NCBI RefSeq assembly: GCF_031928785.1
Contig: NZ_JARQAL010000006.1
Strand: one strand, 5' to 3'
Length of the DNA: 64,000 nt
Origin: Enterococcus_C asini_A
Lineage (GTDB): Bacteria > Bacillota > Bacilli > Lactobacillales > Enterococcaceae
A program made the position numbers and the translations under genes. Of the stretch, positions 8,382 through 16,479 are shown piece by piece. The notes below the pieces were generated by a model, which was not told the DNA's origin, ran no database searches, and saw only the letters and a list, made by a program, of their open reading frames with translations. Positions within the stretch are counted from its first letter, which is position 1, and each line of letters opens with the position of its first letter.

Positions 8382-9554
8382 CTAGAATTCTCCTAAAAAA
8401 TGAGCGGGTAGTTTATTTTCTGCACTAATTAGCAAAGGCTCCAAATAAGGCCGATTTTCATCGTCTAAGTGTTCTTTCAATTGACCTTTCGTCAATGGTC
8501 CTAAGAAAATGGCAGCCAATTCCCGAATATCCACCAAGTCTGAATCTAGCTTTTCAGTGACAGATTTACTTACTGTGTCACCAGAAATTTGATAACACCC
8601 GCTATTCCAAGGAGCGACAGAGTCAATGACTGAAAAAGTAAAACTTTTCACGGCTGGAAATTGAGCAAACCAAAGTTTTAAAAACTGCGGCAAGTCCACA
8701 ATGCGAATCATGGTGTTGTACCAAAGTCGTTGGTCAATCCGCGGATCTGCAAAGGAATAATTAATGCTTTCAGCGTTAGTCGTCGTACCGCAAATTTGAA
8801 AAACATTAGACTGATGAGCACTGGCAAAATTCCATAATTCTTTAGCAGCTTGACTGTTCTCATAAATAAAATCAATGATTTCCAGATTAGTATCCACAAT
8901 TCGATAACTGAGGTACCCAACACAAACATCAGCCTGATAGATAACGGCATAATTAAGCTCAGGAAATTGTAAATCCATGCGTCGCCACCAATTGGTATCT
9001 CGTATTTGAGTACCGTTTCTTTTTTGGGCAAATTGTTCATAGACCTCGCAAAGTACTTTCATCAATGAAGGGGACATTTCGCTTCTCACCCAGCGCTCAA
9101 TGCGGTAGACATTTTCATGAGTGTATTGGGGAAAGAGCTCTTTTGAAATCTGATAATGAATCCGTGTGGCAAATAAGTCAAAACCATATTTCCGATAAAA
9201 GGCAACTGAAAAGGGCTGTAAGATACTTAAAACTTGTCCTTGTTGATAGGCTTGTTGAAGACTTGCCTTCATCAATTTCCCAGCTACACCTTGCCCTCTA
9301 GTTTCCGGAAAGACGCCCACATGATTGACCCCTACTGCCGGTACTTTTTGACCGTAAAAGTTGTAAAAGATTGGTAAGTTTAGCACTTGCCCTAACAAGC
9401 GTCCCTGATCATCAAACGCCCCGATACTATCGGCAATTTGCAATAAAAACTGGTAATCCGCCGCTTTTGCCTTGGTATAAGGAGAGCGAAAAACATATTT
9501 ACGCAGTGCGATTGATTGCTGAAACTCGCTTTCGTTAAACTGACTTATCTTCAT
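8382..9554 (-). CDS. Eis-like GNAT N-acetyltransferase
   Basis: 390 residues with the Eis-type layout. An N-terminal GNAT domain holds the acetyl-CoA loop PETRGQGVAGKLM at about residue 85. A second degenerate GNAT-like domain and a C-terminal sterol-carrier-like domain (about 285-390) follow. Eis proteins acetylate amines such as aminoglycosides or protein lysines; the substrate here is unknown. It is a single gene with its own terminator. Confidence 0.8.
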   Translation of the reverse strand: MKISQFNESEFQQSIALRKYVFRSPYTKAKAADYQFLLQIADSIGAFDDQGRLLGQVLNLPIFYNFYGQKVPAVGVNHVGVFPETRGQGVAGKLMKASLQQAYQQGQVLSILQPFSVAFYRKYGFDLFATRIHYQISKELFPQYTHENVYRIERWVRSEMSPSLMKVLCEVYEQFAQKRNGTQIRDTNWWRRMDLQFPELNYAVIYQADVCVGYLSYRIVDTNLEIIDFIYENSQAAKELWNFASAHQSNVFQICGTTTNAESINYSFADPRIDQRLWYNTMIRIVDLPQFLKLWFAQFPAVKSFTFSVIDSVAPWNSGCYQISGDTVSKSVTEKLDSDLVDIRELAAIFLGPLTKGQLKEHLDDENRPYLEPLLISAENKLPAHFLGEF

Positions 9555-9585
9555 TTTCTCACCTACTATTGATTTATATTTTTTA

Positions 9586-9625
9586 AAAAGAGCCTGGAAC
9601 TTAACAAAAGTCCCAAGCTCTTTTC
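9586..9625 (-). terminator. Terminator of the ptsC-namZ unit
   Basis: AAAAGAGCCTGG pairs with CCAAGCTCTTTT with one mismatch; a T run follows on the minus strand, just past the small membrane protein gene. Confidence 0.8.
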
Positions 9626-9631
9626 TTTTGG

Positions 9632-9955
9632 CTAAGAATGTTTCTGATTTGCAGCTCTCAGGCGTTTCACTTTTTTAGCCAACCAGCCATTGCCCTCACC
9701 GCTCATTAGCAGTTTGTAATTTCTAGTGGCAGACATGAAAAAGATAATTGTACCAAATAAGAAAAGTACTTGAATTCCATACATCACTACTGGATTAGTA
9801 AAAAAGATTTGTCCTAAGATAAGCACCAGAAAGCTGGCTCCACCAACTAAAAAACTGTTGATCTGATGACCGGATTGATAGACTTTTTCAACAAGCGCTG
9901 TTGAAAGAACAAACAAAACAGCCAAAACGATAAATAAAGTGATTGTCGTAATCAT
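9632..9955 (-). CDS. Small membrane protein at the end of the murein-salvage operon
   Basis: 107 residues, about three membrane helices (3-22, 34-52, 58-78) and a basic, Lys/Arg-rich C-terminus (WLAKKVKRLRAANQK). It starts 13 nt after the namZ stop behind AGAAGGAG, so it belongs to that operon. No family recognised. A role in transport or in regulating the PTS permease is possible but unsupported. Confidence 0.65.
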   Translation of the reverse strand: MITTITLFIVLAVLFVLSTALVEKVYQSGHQINSFLVGGASFLVLILGQIFFTNPVVMYGIQVLFLFGTIIFFMSATRNYKLLMSGEGNGWLAKKVKRLRAANQKHS

Positions 9956-9968
9956 AATGCCACTCCTT

Positions 9969-11114
9969 CTAGTAAAGATAATACTGAGCTACCTGCTGTT
10001 CAAAGACTTCATTCTCATTCCCATAGTCTGTGGCAATCTTCTCAAAGTCTACTGAATCAGCCAACTGCGTCCCCGCCAAATATTCAATAAATTTATGCGC
10101 CACGCCGATATCTTTTGATACTAGGCTGTAATCAAACTCCTCAGGGTATAAATCCTTCAGAGTTTCTAAAACCAAGTAGCCCAGTTTTAACGTGTTAAAT
10201 TCAGGATTCATCAGGTGGAAATGCACGCCTTGGCAGACAGTCCCAGTATGTTTGGAACTTAGTGGCACAAACCAAGTAGGTTGAAACAGGCAATCTTTCG
10301 GCGAAACTTTTTTTGCCAAGGTTTTAGCTAAGGCTGAACCATCGATCCAAGGAGCTCCGATTTGTTCAAAAGGATAAACGGTTCCCCGGCCTTCTGAAAC
10401 ATTGGTCCCTTCCATAAAACACAATCCTAAATAAAGTCTCACTGCATTTAGTGTAGGTAAATTAGGGGAAGGGGCTAACCATGGCAAACCATTTTGAACA
10501 ATATCTGCTTGACTGTCCCAATTTTTCAAAGGTACCACAGTCAATGCCAACGAAGGCATTTTTTTCGCCTGAATCCAGTTTGCCAATTCCCCAATGGTTA
10601 AGCTATAGCTATTAGGCAAAGGAAGCAAACCTACAAAGGAAAAAAACGCTGGGGTCAAAGTCTTACCCAAGGGATATTTTCTGCCTAATGGTAAAGGACG
10701 ATCCATTACAATAAAAGGAATCCCTGCTTCTTTTGCAACTTTCATCGATTCATACATCGTATAAATATAAGTGTAGTAACGAATCCCAATGTCTTGAATA
10801 TCAAAAAGTAACACATCTAAATCGACTACATCACTTTTTAATGGTGCATGTCGTTCACCGTAAAGGCTGACAATGTTCATTGCCAACTGCTCATCATAGT
10901 AGCTAGCAACAGTCTCTCCTGCTTCAGCAACACCGTGGAGACCATGTTCTGGAGTAAATAATTTTTCGACGTGACACCAGTTAGCTAACAATTCATAGTT
11001 TTTCTCAAAGGTGCTTGTTACACCGGTGAAATTGGTGATCAAACCAACCCGTTTGCCTTTTATCAGAGGCACGTATACCTCAAGATTTTCGATTCCTAAA
11101 AGGAGATTTGCCAT
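9969..11114 (-). CDS. namZ: NamZ/DUF1343 exo-beta-N-acetylmuramidase, without signal peptide
   Basis: 381 residues of the DUF1343 family. Typical stretches are KGKRVGLITNFTGV, FTPEHGLHGVAEAGE, FDIQDIGIRYYTY, ENVSEGRGT-like NVSEGRGTVYPFEQIG and the C-terminal half. The B. subtilis member NamZ releases MurNAc from glycan ends and is exported. This protein starts MANLLLGIENLEVYVPL with no signal peptide, so it is probably cytoplasmic and acts on imported fragments. The neighbours (murQ, mupG, murR-type regulator, PTS) support a murein-sugar role. Exact substrate unknown. Confidence 0.82.
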   Translation of the reverse strand: MANLLLGIENLEVYVPLIKGKRVGLITNFTGVTSTFEKNYELLANWCHVEKLFTPEHGLHGVAEAGETVASYYDEQLAMNIVSLYGERHAPLKSDVVDLDVLLFDIQDIGIRYYTYIYTMYESMKVAKEAGIPFIVMDRPLPLGRKYPLGKTLTPAFFSFVGLLPLPNSYSLTIGELANWIQAKKMPSLALTVVPLKNWDSQADIVQNGLPWLAPSPNLPTLNAVRLYLGLCFMEGTNVSEGRGTVYPFEQIGAPWIDGSALAKTLAKKVSPKDCLFQPTWFVPLSSKHTGTVCQGVHFHLMNPEFNTLKLGYLVLETLKDLYPEEFDYSLVSKDIGVAHKFIEYLAGTQLADSVDFEKIATDYGNENEVFEQQVAQYYLY

Positions 11115-11119
11115 TTTAC

Positions 11120-11383
11120 TCAGCCCACTCTAAACATTTTTTCGGAAACTTCAGGAATCTCTACTTCATCAATACTGGTTACAGTAAAAAACTGACTTCC
11201 TTTGGCAATTTCATCTTTAAATTGTTGCAATTTATCCTCAGGTCCTTGAATCTCAATCACTACTGTTCCATCTGCGCCTCGTGATGAAACACCGGTTAGA
11301 TGCATTTGCATAGCATAGCGTTGCGCCACATATTTTACTCCGCCATCGGCTAGTTCTCCGTGAATAGTTAATTTTTTTCTCAT
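11120..11383 (-). CDS. Acylphosphatase-like protein lacking the catalytic pair
   Basis: 87 residues with the acylphosphatase fold signature: G-x-V spacing, HLTG, DGTVVIEIQGPEDKLQQF. The GVGFR loop that supplies the catalytic Arg reads GGVKYVAQ, and the GWVxN Asn region reads GVSSRG, so both catalytic residues seem lost. It may be a binding or regulatory domain. The ATG at 11383 follows GGAGG by 8 nt. It lies 6 nt upstream of namZ and 19 nt downstream of the PTS gene. Confidence 0.65.
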   Translation of the reverse strand: MRKKLTIHGELADGGVKYVAQRYAMQMHLTGVSSRGADGTVVIEIQGPEDKLQQFKDEIAKGSQFFTVTSIDEVEIPEVSEKMFRVG

Positions 11384-11402
11384 CTTGATAACCTCCAAAC
11401 TT

Positions 11403-12704
11403 TTATGCAGTTACTGTATCGGCTTCATGATGCGCTTCTTCGTTTTCTTTTGCAAGTAATTGCTTGTCATACATCATAACAAATGGGTAGTAAATTGCTA
11501 AATAGATAGCAAAGTTAATCAGCATTAACAGGATTGCCCGAACATCGGCTTGGGTAATCATATACCCCATAATTGGAAACGGTACGGTAAATGGCGCTAG
11601 CATTGACGTTTTATTCACTAAATCCATACTCATAGCAAAATAAGTTAGTGTAGAAGTAATAAATGGACCCACGATGAAAGGAATTGCTAGTAATGGGTTT
11701 AAGACCACTGGTGCACCAAAGATAATTGGTTCATTGATATTGAAAATACCTGGTACCACTGATAGTTTGCCGATTTCTTTTAAGTAAGCTGATTTTGCAA
11801 AGAACATCGCAATTACACATAGTGCTAAAGTACCACCGGAACCACCAATCCAAACAAAGGTGTAAAAACCTTCTGTGGCAATATTTTGAGCAGCATGACC
11901 AGCAGCTACAGCATCGGCATTTTGTTGCCATAAAATCAACCAGAAAGGACGAACCAAATTCCCAATAATAGAATCACCATGAATCCCAGTTGCCCATAAT
12001 ACAGTAATCAACAATGGTGGGATAACTAAACCAAAGTAAGAATTCATACCTACATCGACAATTGGTTTAAAGAGTTGCATCAAAGCTTCATTGACATTAA
12101 ATTTCAGAACACCACAGACAACCCAGACTAAGATGATTACCATTGCAGAAGGAACAATTGCTGCAAAAGAACGAGATACAGAAGCTGGCACGGAATCAGG
12201 AAGCTTGATTTCGATATTATGAGTGCTACAGAAACGAATAATTTCCACAGCAATAATCGCTACAATAATCGCCGTAAACATTCCGGCACCACCAAGGTAA
12301 GACATTGGTAGAACCATTCCTAAAGAGGTTTTCGCATCAGTGGCATCATTTGCCAAAACCGGTGTGGTGGTCATTAAAAAGGCCCCCATGGAAATCAAAC
12401 CGCTAGATAAAGCATCCAATTTATAGCGTTTCGCTAATTGATACCCAATCCCAAACGCAGCATAGACAGCCATCAATCCTACGGTAATTCGATAAGGTAA
12501 CATAATGGTTGCAACATAAGGTGCGACCAATTTTTGATAAGCAGGTATGGGAAATTGTGCAAATAATACAAAGAAACTACCTAACATTACCAATGGCATC
12601 GTGGCAATGATCCCATCCCGGATTGAAACTAAATACCGGTTTTGCGATAGCTTAACCATTGGTGGCATGAGTTTCGCTTCAATCCAACTTAAAAACTTTT
12701 TCAT
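11403..12704 (-). CDS. PTS EIIC permease, lactose/cellobiose family
   Basis: 433 residues, about ten membrane helices, with Lac-family EIIC features (RDGIIATMPLVMLGSF near the start, GIHGD loop, NINEPIIFGAPVVLNP). It transports and phosphorylates a sugar together with EIIA and EIIB, but neither is encoded nearby. In S. aureus the MurNAc-GlcNAc carrier is a different (Glc-type) EIIBC; here a cellobiose-type EIIC probably takes its place. GGAAGGA lies about 11 nt before the ATG at 12704; an upstream start would add a stretch overlapping the promoter. Confidence 0.82.
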   Translation of the reverse strand: MKKFLSWIEAKLMPPMVKLSQNRYLVSIRDGIIATMPLVMLGSFFVLFAQFPIPAYQKLVAPYVATIMLPYRITVGLMAVYAAFGIGYQLAKRYKLDALSSGLISMGAFLMTTTPVLANDATDAKTSLGMVLPMSYLGGAGMFTAIIVAIIAVEIIRFCSTHNIEIKLPDSVPASVSRSFAAIVPSAMVIILVWVVCGVLKFNVNEALMQLFKPIVDVGMNSYFGLVIPPLLITVLWATGIHGDSIIGNLVRPFWLILWQQNADAVAAGHAAQNIATEGFYTFVWIGGSGGTLALCVIAMFFAKSAYLKEIGKLSVVPGIFNINEPIIFGAPVVLNPLLAIPFIVGPFITSTLTYFAMSMDLVNKTSMLAPFTVPFPIMGYMITQADVRAILLMLINFAIYLAIYYPFVMMYDKQLLAKENEEAHHEADTVTA

Positions 12705-12749
12705 AATAAGTTCATTCCTTCCAAAAAAGAGTTTTATAATTACAAACAT

Positions 12750-12810
12750 AGTATAGCACTGTGTTTTAAAATTTCAACATAATAAACAAATTATTGAAAT
12801 TAAATTTCTT
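12750..12810 (-). promoter_or_regulatory. Promoter and MurR-type operator of the PTS-namZ operon
   Basis: On the minus strand TTGAAA (12777-12772), 16 bp, then TATACT (12755-12750). TTGAAA-N5-TTTCTT lies at 12794-12810, and a wider ATTTCAA/TTGAAAT inverted repeat spans 12771-12800. The palindrome resembles the perfect one at 15484-15510, so one RpiR-family regulator probably controls both arms. Confidence 0.6.
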
Positions 12811-12835
12811 TAATTAAAATTTTGCTGTAAAAAAA

Positions 12836-12860
12836 TGACCACAGCCATTGACTGTGATCA
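12836..12860 (-). terminator. Terminator after the murR-type regulator gene
   Basis: TGACCACAG and CTGTGATCA pair with one mismatch; seven T follow on the minus strand. It separates the esterase-murQ-regulator unit from the PTS operon. Confidence 0.75.
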
Positions 12861-12872
12861 CCACTTACTCGT

Positions 12873-13757
12873 TTAATTTCCTTTTTTATTGATGGAGCGT
12901 TTGTACTCATTAATGATTTCCGCAGATTCTCGTAGTGATTGTTCACTGGTATCAAAGGTCTTACTGACAAAGTAATAAAAGATTACATCCACCATCATAA
13001 ATTGGGCTAACAAGGAATTGGTGGCGGCAATTCGATTGGTACTTTCCACCGGTTGTGATGTATGAATGGCAATATCAGATAATTTGGCCAAAGTATTATT
13101 GCCAAATTTCGTGAGAGAGACGACTTTTAATCCTTTTTTTCGCGCCATTTTGGCAGCCAAAATCGTTTCGGGGGATTCACCAGAATTGGAAATCACCCAC
13201 AAAAGGTCCTCTTTGTCGGTATTGATAATCTTTGGTAACAGCATATTTAGATCATTGTCAGAAATAGTAGTATGCCCTACTCTATCCCATTTTTGAGAAA
13301 TATTTTCAACGGTTAGAAAAGAAGCTCCTACCCCAAATAAAAGCAACTGTTTTGAAGCTATCAACAGTTCGACTAGTTCATTGATTTCTTTTTCCTCAAT
13401 TTGATCAATGGTTTCTTGAATTGATTGTTGGGCACTGGTTAGCAATTTTTCTTTGATATTGGTCAGTGGCTCATCTTTGGTGATTTCATTATAGCCCTGA
13501 TTTTCTTCACTGTTTTTCGTTAAATCAGAGGACAGTAAAATCTTTAAAGTCGTAAAGCTACCGATATTTAAACGTTTGGTGAGGCGAATCACAGAGGCAG
13601 GACTAGAATCCGCTACCTTGGCTAATTGTCCCACAGTCATCTTTAGCACCTCTTGAGGGTGTTCTAAAATATAATTCGCCACTTTGTTTTCTGCCGCAGA
13701 TAAATCATTGCTGGCATTTAAAATTCGCCCTTTAACTGACATCTCATCAATCCTCAC
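12873..13757 (-). CDS. murR: MurR/RpiR-family transcriptional regulator
   Basis: 294 residues. The N-terminal HTH_6 domain (about 1-80; VANYILEHPQEVLKMTVGQLA and SPASVIRLTKRL) is followed by a SIS sugar-phosphate domain (about 125-260; LLFGVGASFLTV, VISNSGESPET). MurR-type regulators respond to MurNAc 6-phosphate. The gene lies 11 nt downstream of murQ. Its probable operators are the palindromes at 12794-12810 and 15484-15510. Confidence 0.82.
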   Translation of the reverse strand: MRIDEMSVKGRILNASNDLSAAENKVANYILEHPQEVLKMTVGQLAKVADSSPASVIRLTKRLNIGSFTTLKILLSSDLTKNSEENQGYNEITKDEPLTNIKEKLLTSAQQSIQETIDQIEEKEINELVELLIASKQLLLFGVGASFLTVENISQKWDRVGHTTISDNDLNMLLPKIINTDKEDLLWVISNSGESPETILAAKMARKKGLKVVSLTKFGNNTLAKLSDIAIHTSQPVESTNRIAATNSLLAQFMMVDVIFYYFVSKTFDTSEQSLRESAEIINEYKRSINKKGN

Positions 13758-13768
13758 TACAACTTTAT

Positions 13769-14668
13769 TTAGTTGCGCAAACTTGCTAATGCCTTCGCAA
13801 TAAAATCGTCATTTTGTTTCAACGCATCAATTGCCACTTCTCGGGATACCCCGCCATTAATCATCACAATGGCCACTTTCGGTTGATGCCAAGATTGTTC
13901 ATAGTATTCTGCTGCTAGAGCATAGTCTACTCCTGTCGCATCAGAAATAATCCGTTTCGCACGATCAACTAGCTTTTCATTAGTCGGTTTGACGTCTACC
14001 ATTAGATTACCATAAACTTTCCCTATTTTAATCATCGCAGTGGTAGAAATCATGTTTAAAAATAGTTTTTCTGCAGTACCAGCTTTCATTCGAGTAGAGC
14101 CGGTAATCACTTCTGGCCCCACCACCGCTTCTACTGCATATTGCGCGTGTTGGCTAACGGGGGCCATTTCATTACAACTAAATGCTCCGGTTTTTGCACC
14201 GATTTCAGTAGCATAATCCAAAGCACCGATTACATAAGGAGTAGTGCCGCTAGCTGCTAAACCTAGTACAAAATCATTGGCAGACAAATGGTGTTGAATT
14301 AAATCTTCTTTGCCACCAATTAAGGAATCTTCAGCTCCTTCCACTGCTTCCGTCATGGCCAGTTTTCCCCCAGCAATAATTCCTTGCACCATTTCAGGGT
14401 CTGTTCCATAAGTTGGTACACATTCCGCAGCATCTAACACACCTAAACGGCCACTAGTCCCAGCGCCGATATAAAACAGTCGTCCACCATTTTTAAAGCT
14501 AGCTACAATTTGCTCTACCATTTGACTAATAACCGTAAGAATAGCAGGTTGAGCGATAACTTCAGCTACTTTTTTGTCTTGTTGATTGATCATCTGTAAA
14601 ATATTTTCAGTAGTCAGCGTGTCAATGTGCATGGTCGCTGGATTGCGCATTTCTGTTGTCAGTTTCAT
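13769..14668 (-). CDS. murQ: N-acetylmuramic acid 6-phosphate etherase MurQ
   Basis: About 299 residues. MurQ cleaves the lactyl ether of MurNAc-6-P to give GlcNAc-6-P and D-lactate. Diagnostic stretches are TEMRNPATMHIDTLTT at the start, the SIS motif YIGAGTSGRLGVLDAAECVPT, GGKLAMTEAVEGAEDS, and GPEVITGSTRMKAGTAEK. The ATG at 14668 follows GAGGAG; the longer frame overlaps the upstream esterase. Second gene of the minus arm. Confidence 0.95.
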   Translation of the reverse strand: MKLTTEMRNPATMHIDTLTTENILQMINQQDKKVAEVIAQPAILTVISQMVEQIVASFKNGGRLFYIGAGTSGRLGVLDAAECVPTYGTDPEMVQGIIAGGKLAMTEAVEGAEDSLIGGKEDLIQHHLSANDFVLGLAASGTTPYVIGALDYATEIGAKTGAFSCNEMAPVSQHAQYAVEAVVGPEVITGSTRMKAGTAEKLFLNMISTTAMIKIGKVYGNLMVDVKPTNEKLVDRAKRIISDATGVDYALAAEYYEQSWHQPKVAIVMINGGVSREVAIDALKQNDDFIAKALASLRN

Positions 14669-14685
14669 TAATTGCTTATCTCCTC

Positions 14686-15420
14686 TTATATGTGATTGAG
14701 CCAATCTAACACTTTTTTGATGGCTTCATTCCAAAAAATCCAATCATGATTACCGGGCAATACTTGATAGTCTGTTTCAATCGGTACTGATGCAATTTCA
14801 GTATGAAAACGGTCGTTGTCTTCTTTTAGAAAATCCTCATCTCCAATAATTTGAAATAATTTGATTGTGGCTAAATCCTTGACTGGCGCTTGTTTCGCGA
14901 TTGCCAATAACTCATTTTGCGAATCAAACACCCCATTTTCGCCAAATACCCCTTGGTAATCAGACATAATAGTAGGCACAACCTTTAAGTCAACAACTGG
15001 TGAAATCGCAGCTACTGCCCTAAACTTTTCTGGATAAGAGAAAGCTAATTTCAGCGCCCCATATCCTCCCATAGAGTTTCCTACAACATAATTATCAGCT
15101 GGATTTTGACTAATCGGCAAAAGATTTTGCATTTGAGGGATTAATTCACAGGTTAAATACTGCCAATACTTGCCACCATAGGTCATATCACTATAAAAGC
15201 TACGACCCATATCAGGCATAATGATTACCCAGTCTTTCGTTGAAACTAGTTGTTCCAAATTGGTCTTTCGCGCCCAAGCACTACCGTTATCTCCCAATCC
15301 ATGAAAGAGCCAAATCACCGGTAATTCTTTCTTCGGTTCAATTATATCTGGTAAAATAACTCGGACGGTGGTTTGTAAATCGAGTATTTTAGCAGATTTT
15401 GTTAATTCTAAAAACGCCAT
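14686..15420 (-). CDS. Alpha/beta-hydrolase esterase (EstA/esterase D-like)
   Basis: 244 residues. Nucleophile elbow VGNSMGGYGALK, oxyanion-region WLFHGLGDNGSAW, and a terminal PGNHDWIFWNEAI supplying the His. It resembles tributyrin-esterase/putative acetyl-esterase proteins. Position at the head of the murQ arm suggests action on murein-derived esters, for example O-acetyl groups on MurNAc; this is inference. No signal peptide, so cytoplasmic. Start behind GAAGGTG. Confidence 0.78.
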   Translation of the reverse strand: MAFLELTKSAKILDLQTTVRVILPDIIEPKKELPVIWLFHGLGDNGSAWARKTNLEQLVSTKDWVIIMPDMGRSFYSDMTYGGKYWQYLTCELIPQMQNLLPISQNPADNYVVGNSMGGYGALKLAFSYPEKFRAVAAISPVVDLKVVPTIMSDYQGVFGENGVFDSQNELLAIAKQAPVKDLATIKLFQIIGDEDFLKEDNDRFHTEIASVPIETDYQVLPGNHDWIFWNEAIKKVLDWLNHI

Positions 15421-15483
15421 GCATTCACACCTTCAATCAAAAGTATACTTTATTTATAAAACAAAAAACCATTTTTTTCAATC

Positions 15484-15516
15484 AAACATTGAAATTTTTT
15501 TTCAATGTTTTATAAT
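15484..15516 (+). promoter_or_regulatory. Perfect palindromic operator over the murK-mupG promoter
   Basis: AAACATTGAAA (15484-15494) and TTTCAATGTTT (15500-15510) form a perfect 11-bp inverted repeat with a 5-nt spacer. Its left arm contains the -35 (TTGAAA), 16 bp before TATAAT (15511-15516). This is the expected geometry for repression by the RpiR-type regulator encoded in the locus. Confidence 0.7.
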
Positions 15517-15572
15517 AATCACGAAAGCAAGTTACTGACTATTAAATTTATTATGGATAAAGAGGGATTGAA

Positions 15573-16463
15573 ATGAGTTATATAATTGGCATTGATAGCG
15601 GTGGCACCCACATCACCGGAGAAGCATTATCAATGACTGGCGATGTTTTACACAAAGAGGAAAGTGGTCCGGGAAATATTTTTTTGAATTACGACAGTAC
15701 CATTACCAACTTAACTGATGTCATTGGCCGTTTACTGGAGAAGATGCAGCCTCAAATTTGTGAATACGTGGTGATGGGGGTTGCCGGCATTGAGACTACC
15801 GGTACAGCTGTTCAAGTTTCCCAGTTCTTTACCGAAAAATTTCAAGTGCCTGTAAAAGTGATTAGTGACGCTCAATTGGCCTTATTAAATGGACTGGAAG
15901 GTCACGATGGAACATTGGTCATTGCCGGTACCGGCTCAGTGGTTTACGGCCGTCAAAATAAGCGGTTATTGCGTTATGGAGGTTGGGGCTTTTTACTAGG
16001 CGATACTGGCAGCGCCTATAAGATTACTGAAGCCGCCGTAAAGTACGCCCTTTATTTACAAGATTCAAATAAACAAAATGACTTTATTCCGTTTATCCAA
16101 AAAATTTTTCAAGTAGAAAGTTTAACCGCAGTCGTTCAAAAGTATTATCATCTTGATCGTACATCTATTGCCTCCTTATCCAAGTCAATCGGAGAAAAAG
16201 CTGCTGCTGGTTCCATGGAAGCCACACAAATTATTACCAATCAAGCAATCGCCTTAGCAACAGAAGTCCTCGGCTTACTGAAGCAGTACCAAAAACCCTG
16301 TCCGAAACGCTTGGCTTTATCTGGTTCAGTTCTCACCAACAATGACAGCTATCGCAATACCTTGGTTACCACCATCCAAACCCACTATCCTGAACTAGAA
16401 ATTCATACCGTAGCTACCAATAATAGTCATGGCGCAATTTATTGGTCCAGATGGGAAAAATAA
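15573..16463 (+). CDS. murK: BadF/BadG-family amino-sugar kinase (MurK/NagK-like)
   Basis: 296 residues of the actin-like ATPase superfamily: phosphate-1 loop GIDSGGTHITGE, VMGVAGIE, adenosine-side VIAGTGSVVYG and a GGWGFLLGDTGSAY stretch characteristic of BadF-type GlcNAc/MurNAc kinases. It probably phosphorylates free MurNAc or GlcNAc released in the cytoplasm, feeding MurQ. First gene of the plus arm, 16 nt before mupG. Confidence 0.78.
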   Translation: MSYIIGIDSGGTHITGEALSMTGDVLHKEESGPGNIFLNYDSTITNLTDVIGRLLEKMQPQICEYVVMGVAGIETTGTAVQVSQFFTEKFQVPVKVISDAQLALLNGLEGHDGTLVIAGTGSVVYGRQNKRLLRYGGWGFLLGDTGSAYKITEAAVKYALYLQDSNKQNDFIPFIQKIFQVESLTAVVQKYYHLDRTSIASLSKSIGEKAAAGSMEATQIITNQAIALATEVLGLLKQYQKPCPKRLALSGSVLTNNDSYRNTLVTTIQTHYPELEIHTVATNNSHGAIYWSRWEK

Positions 16464-16479
16464 AAAGGAGTGTTTTACT

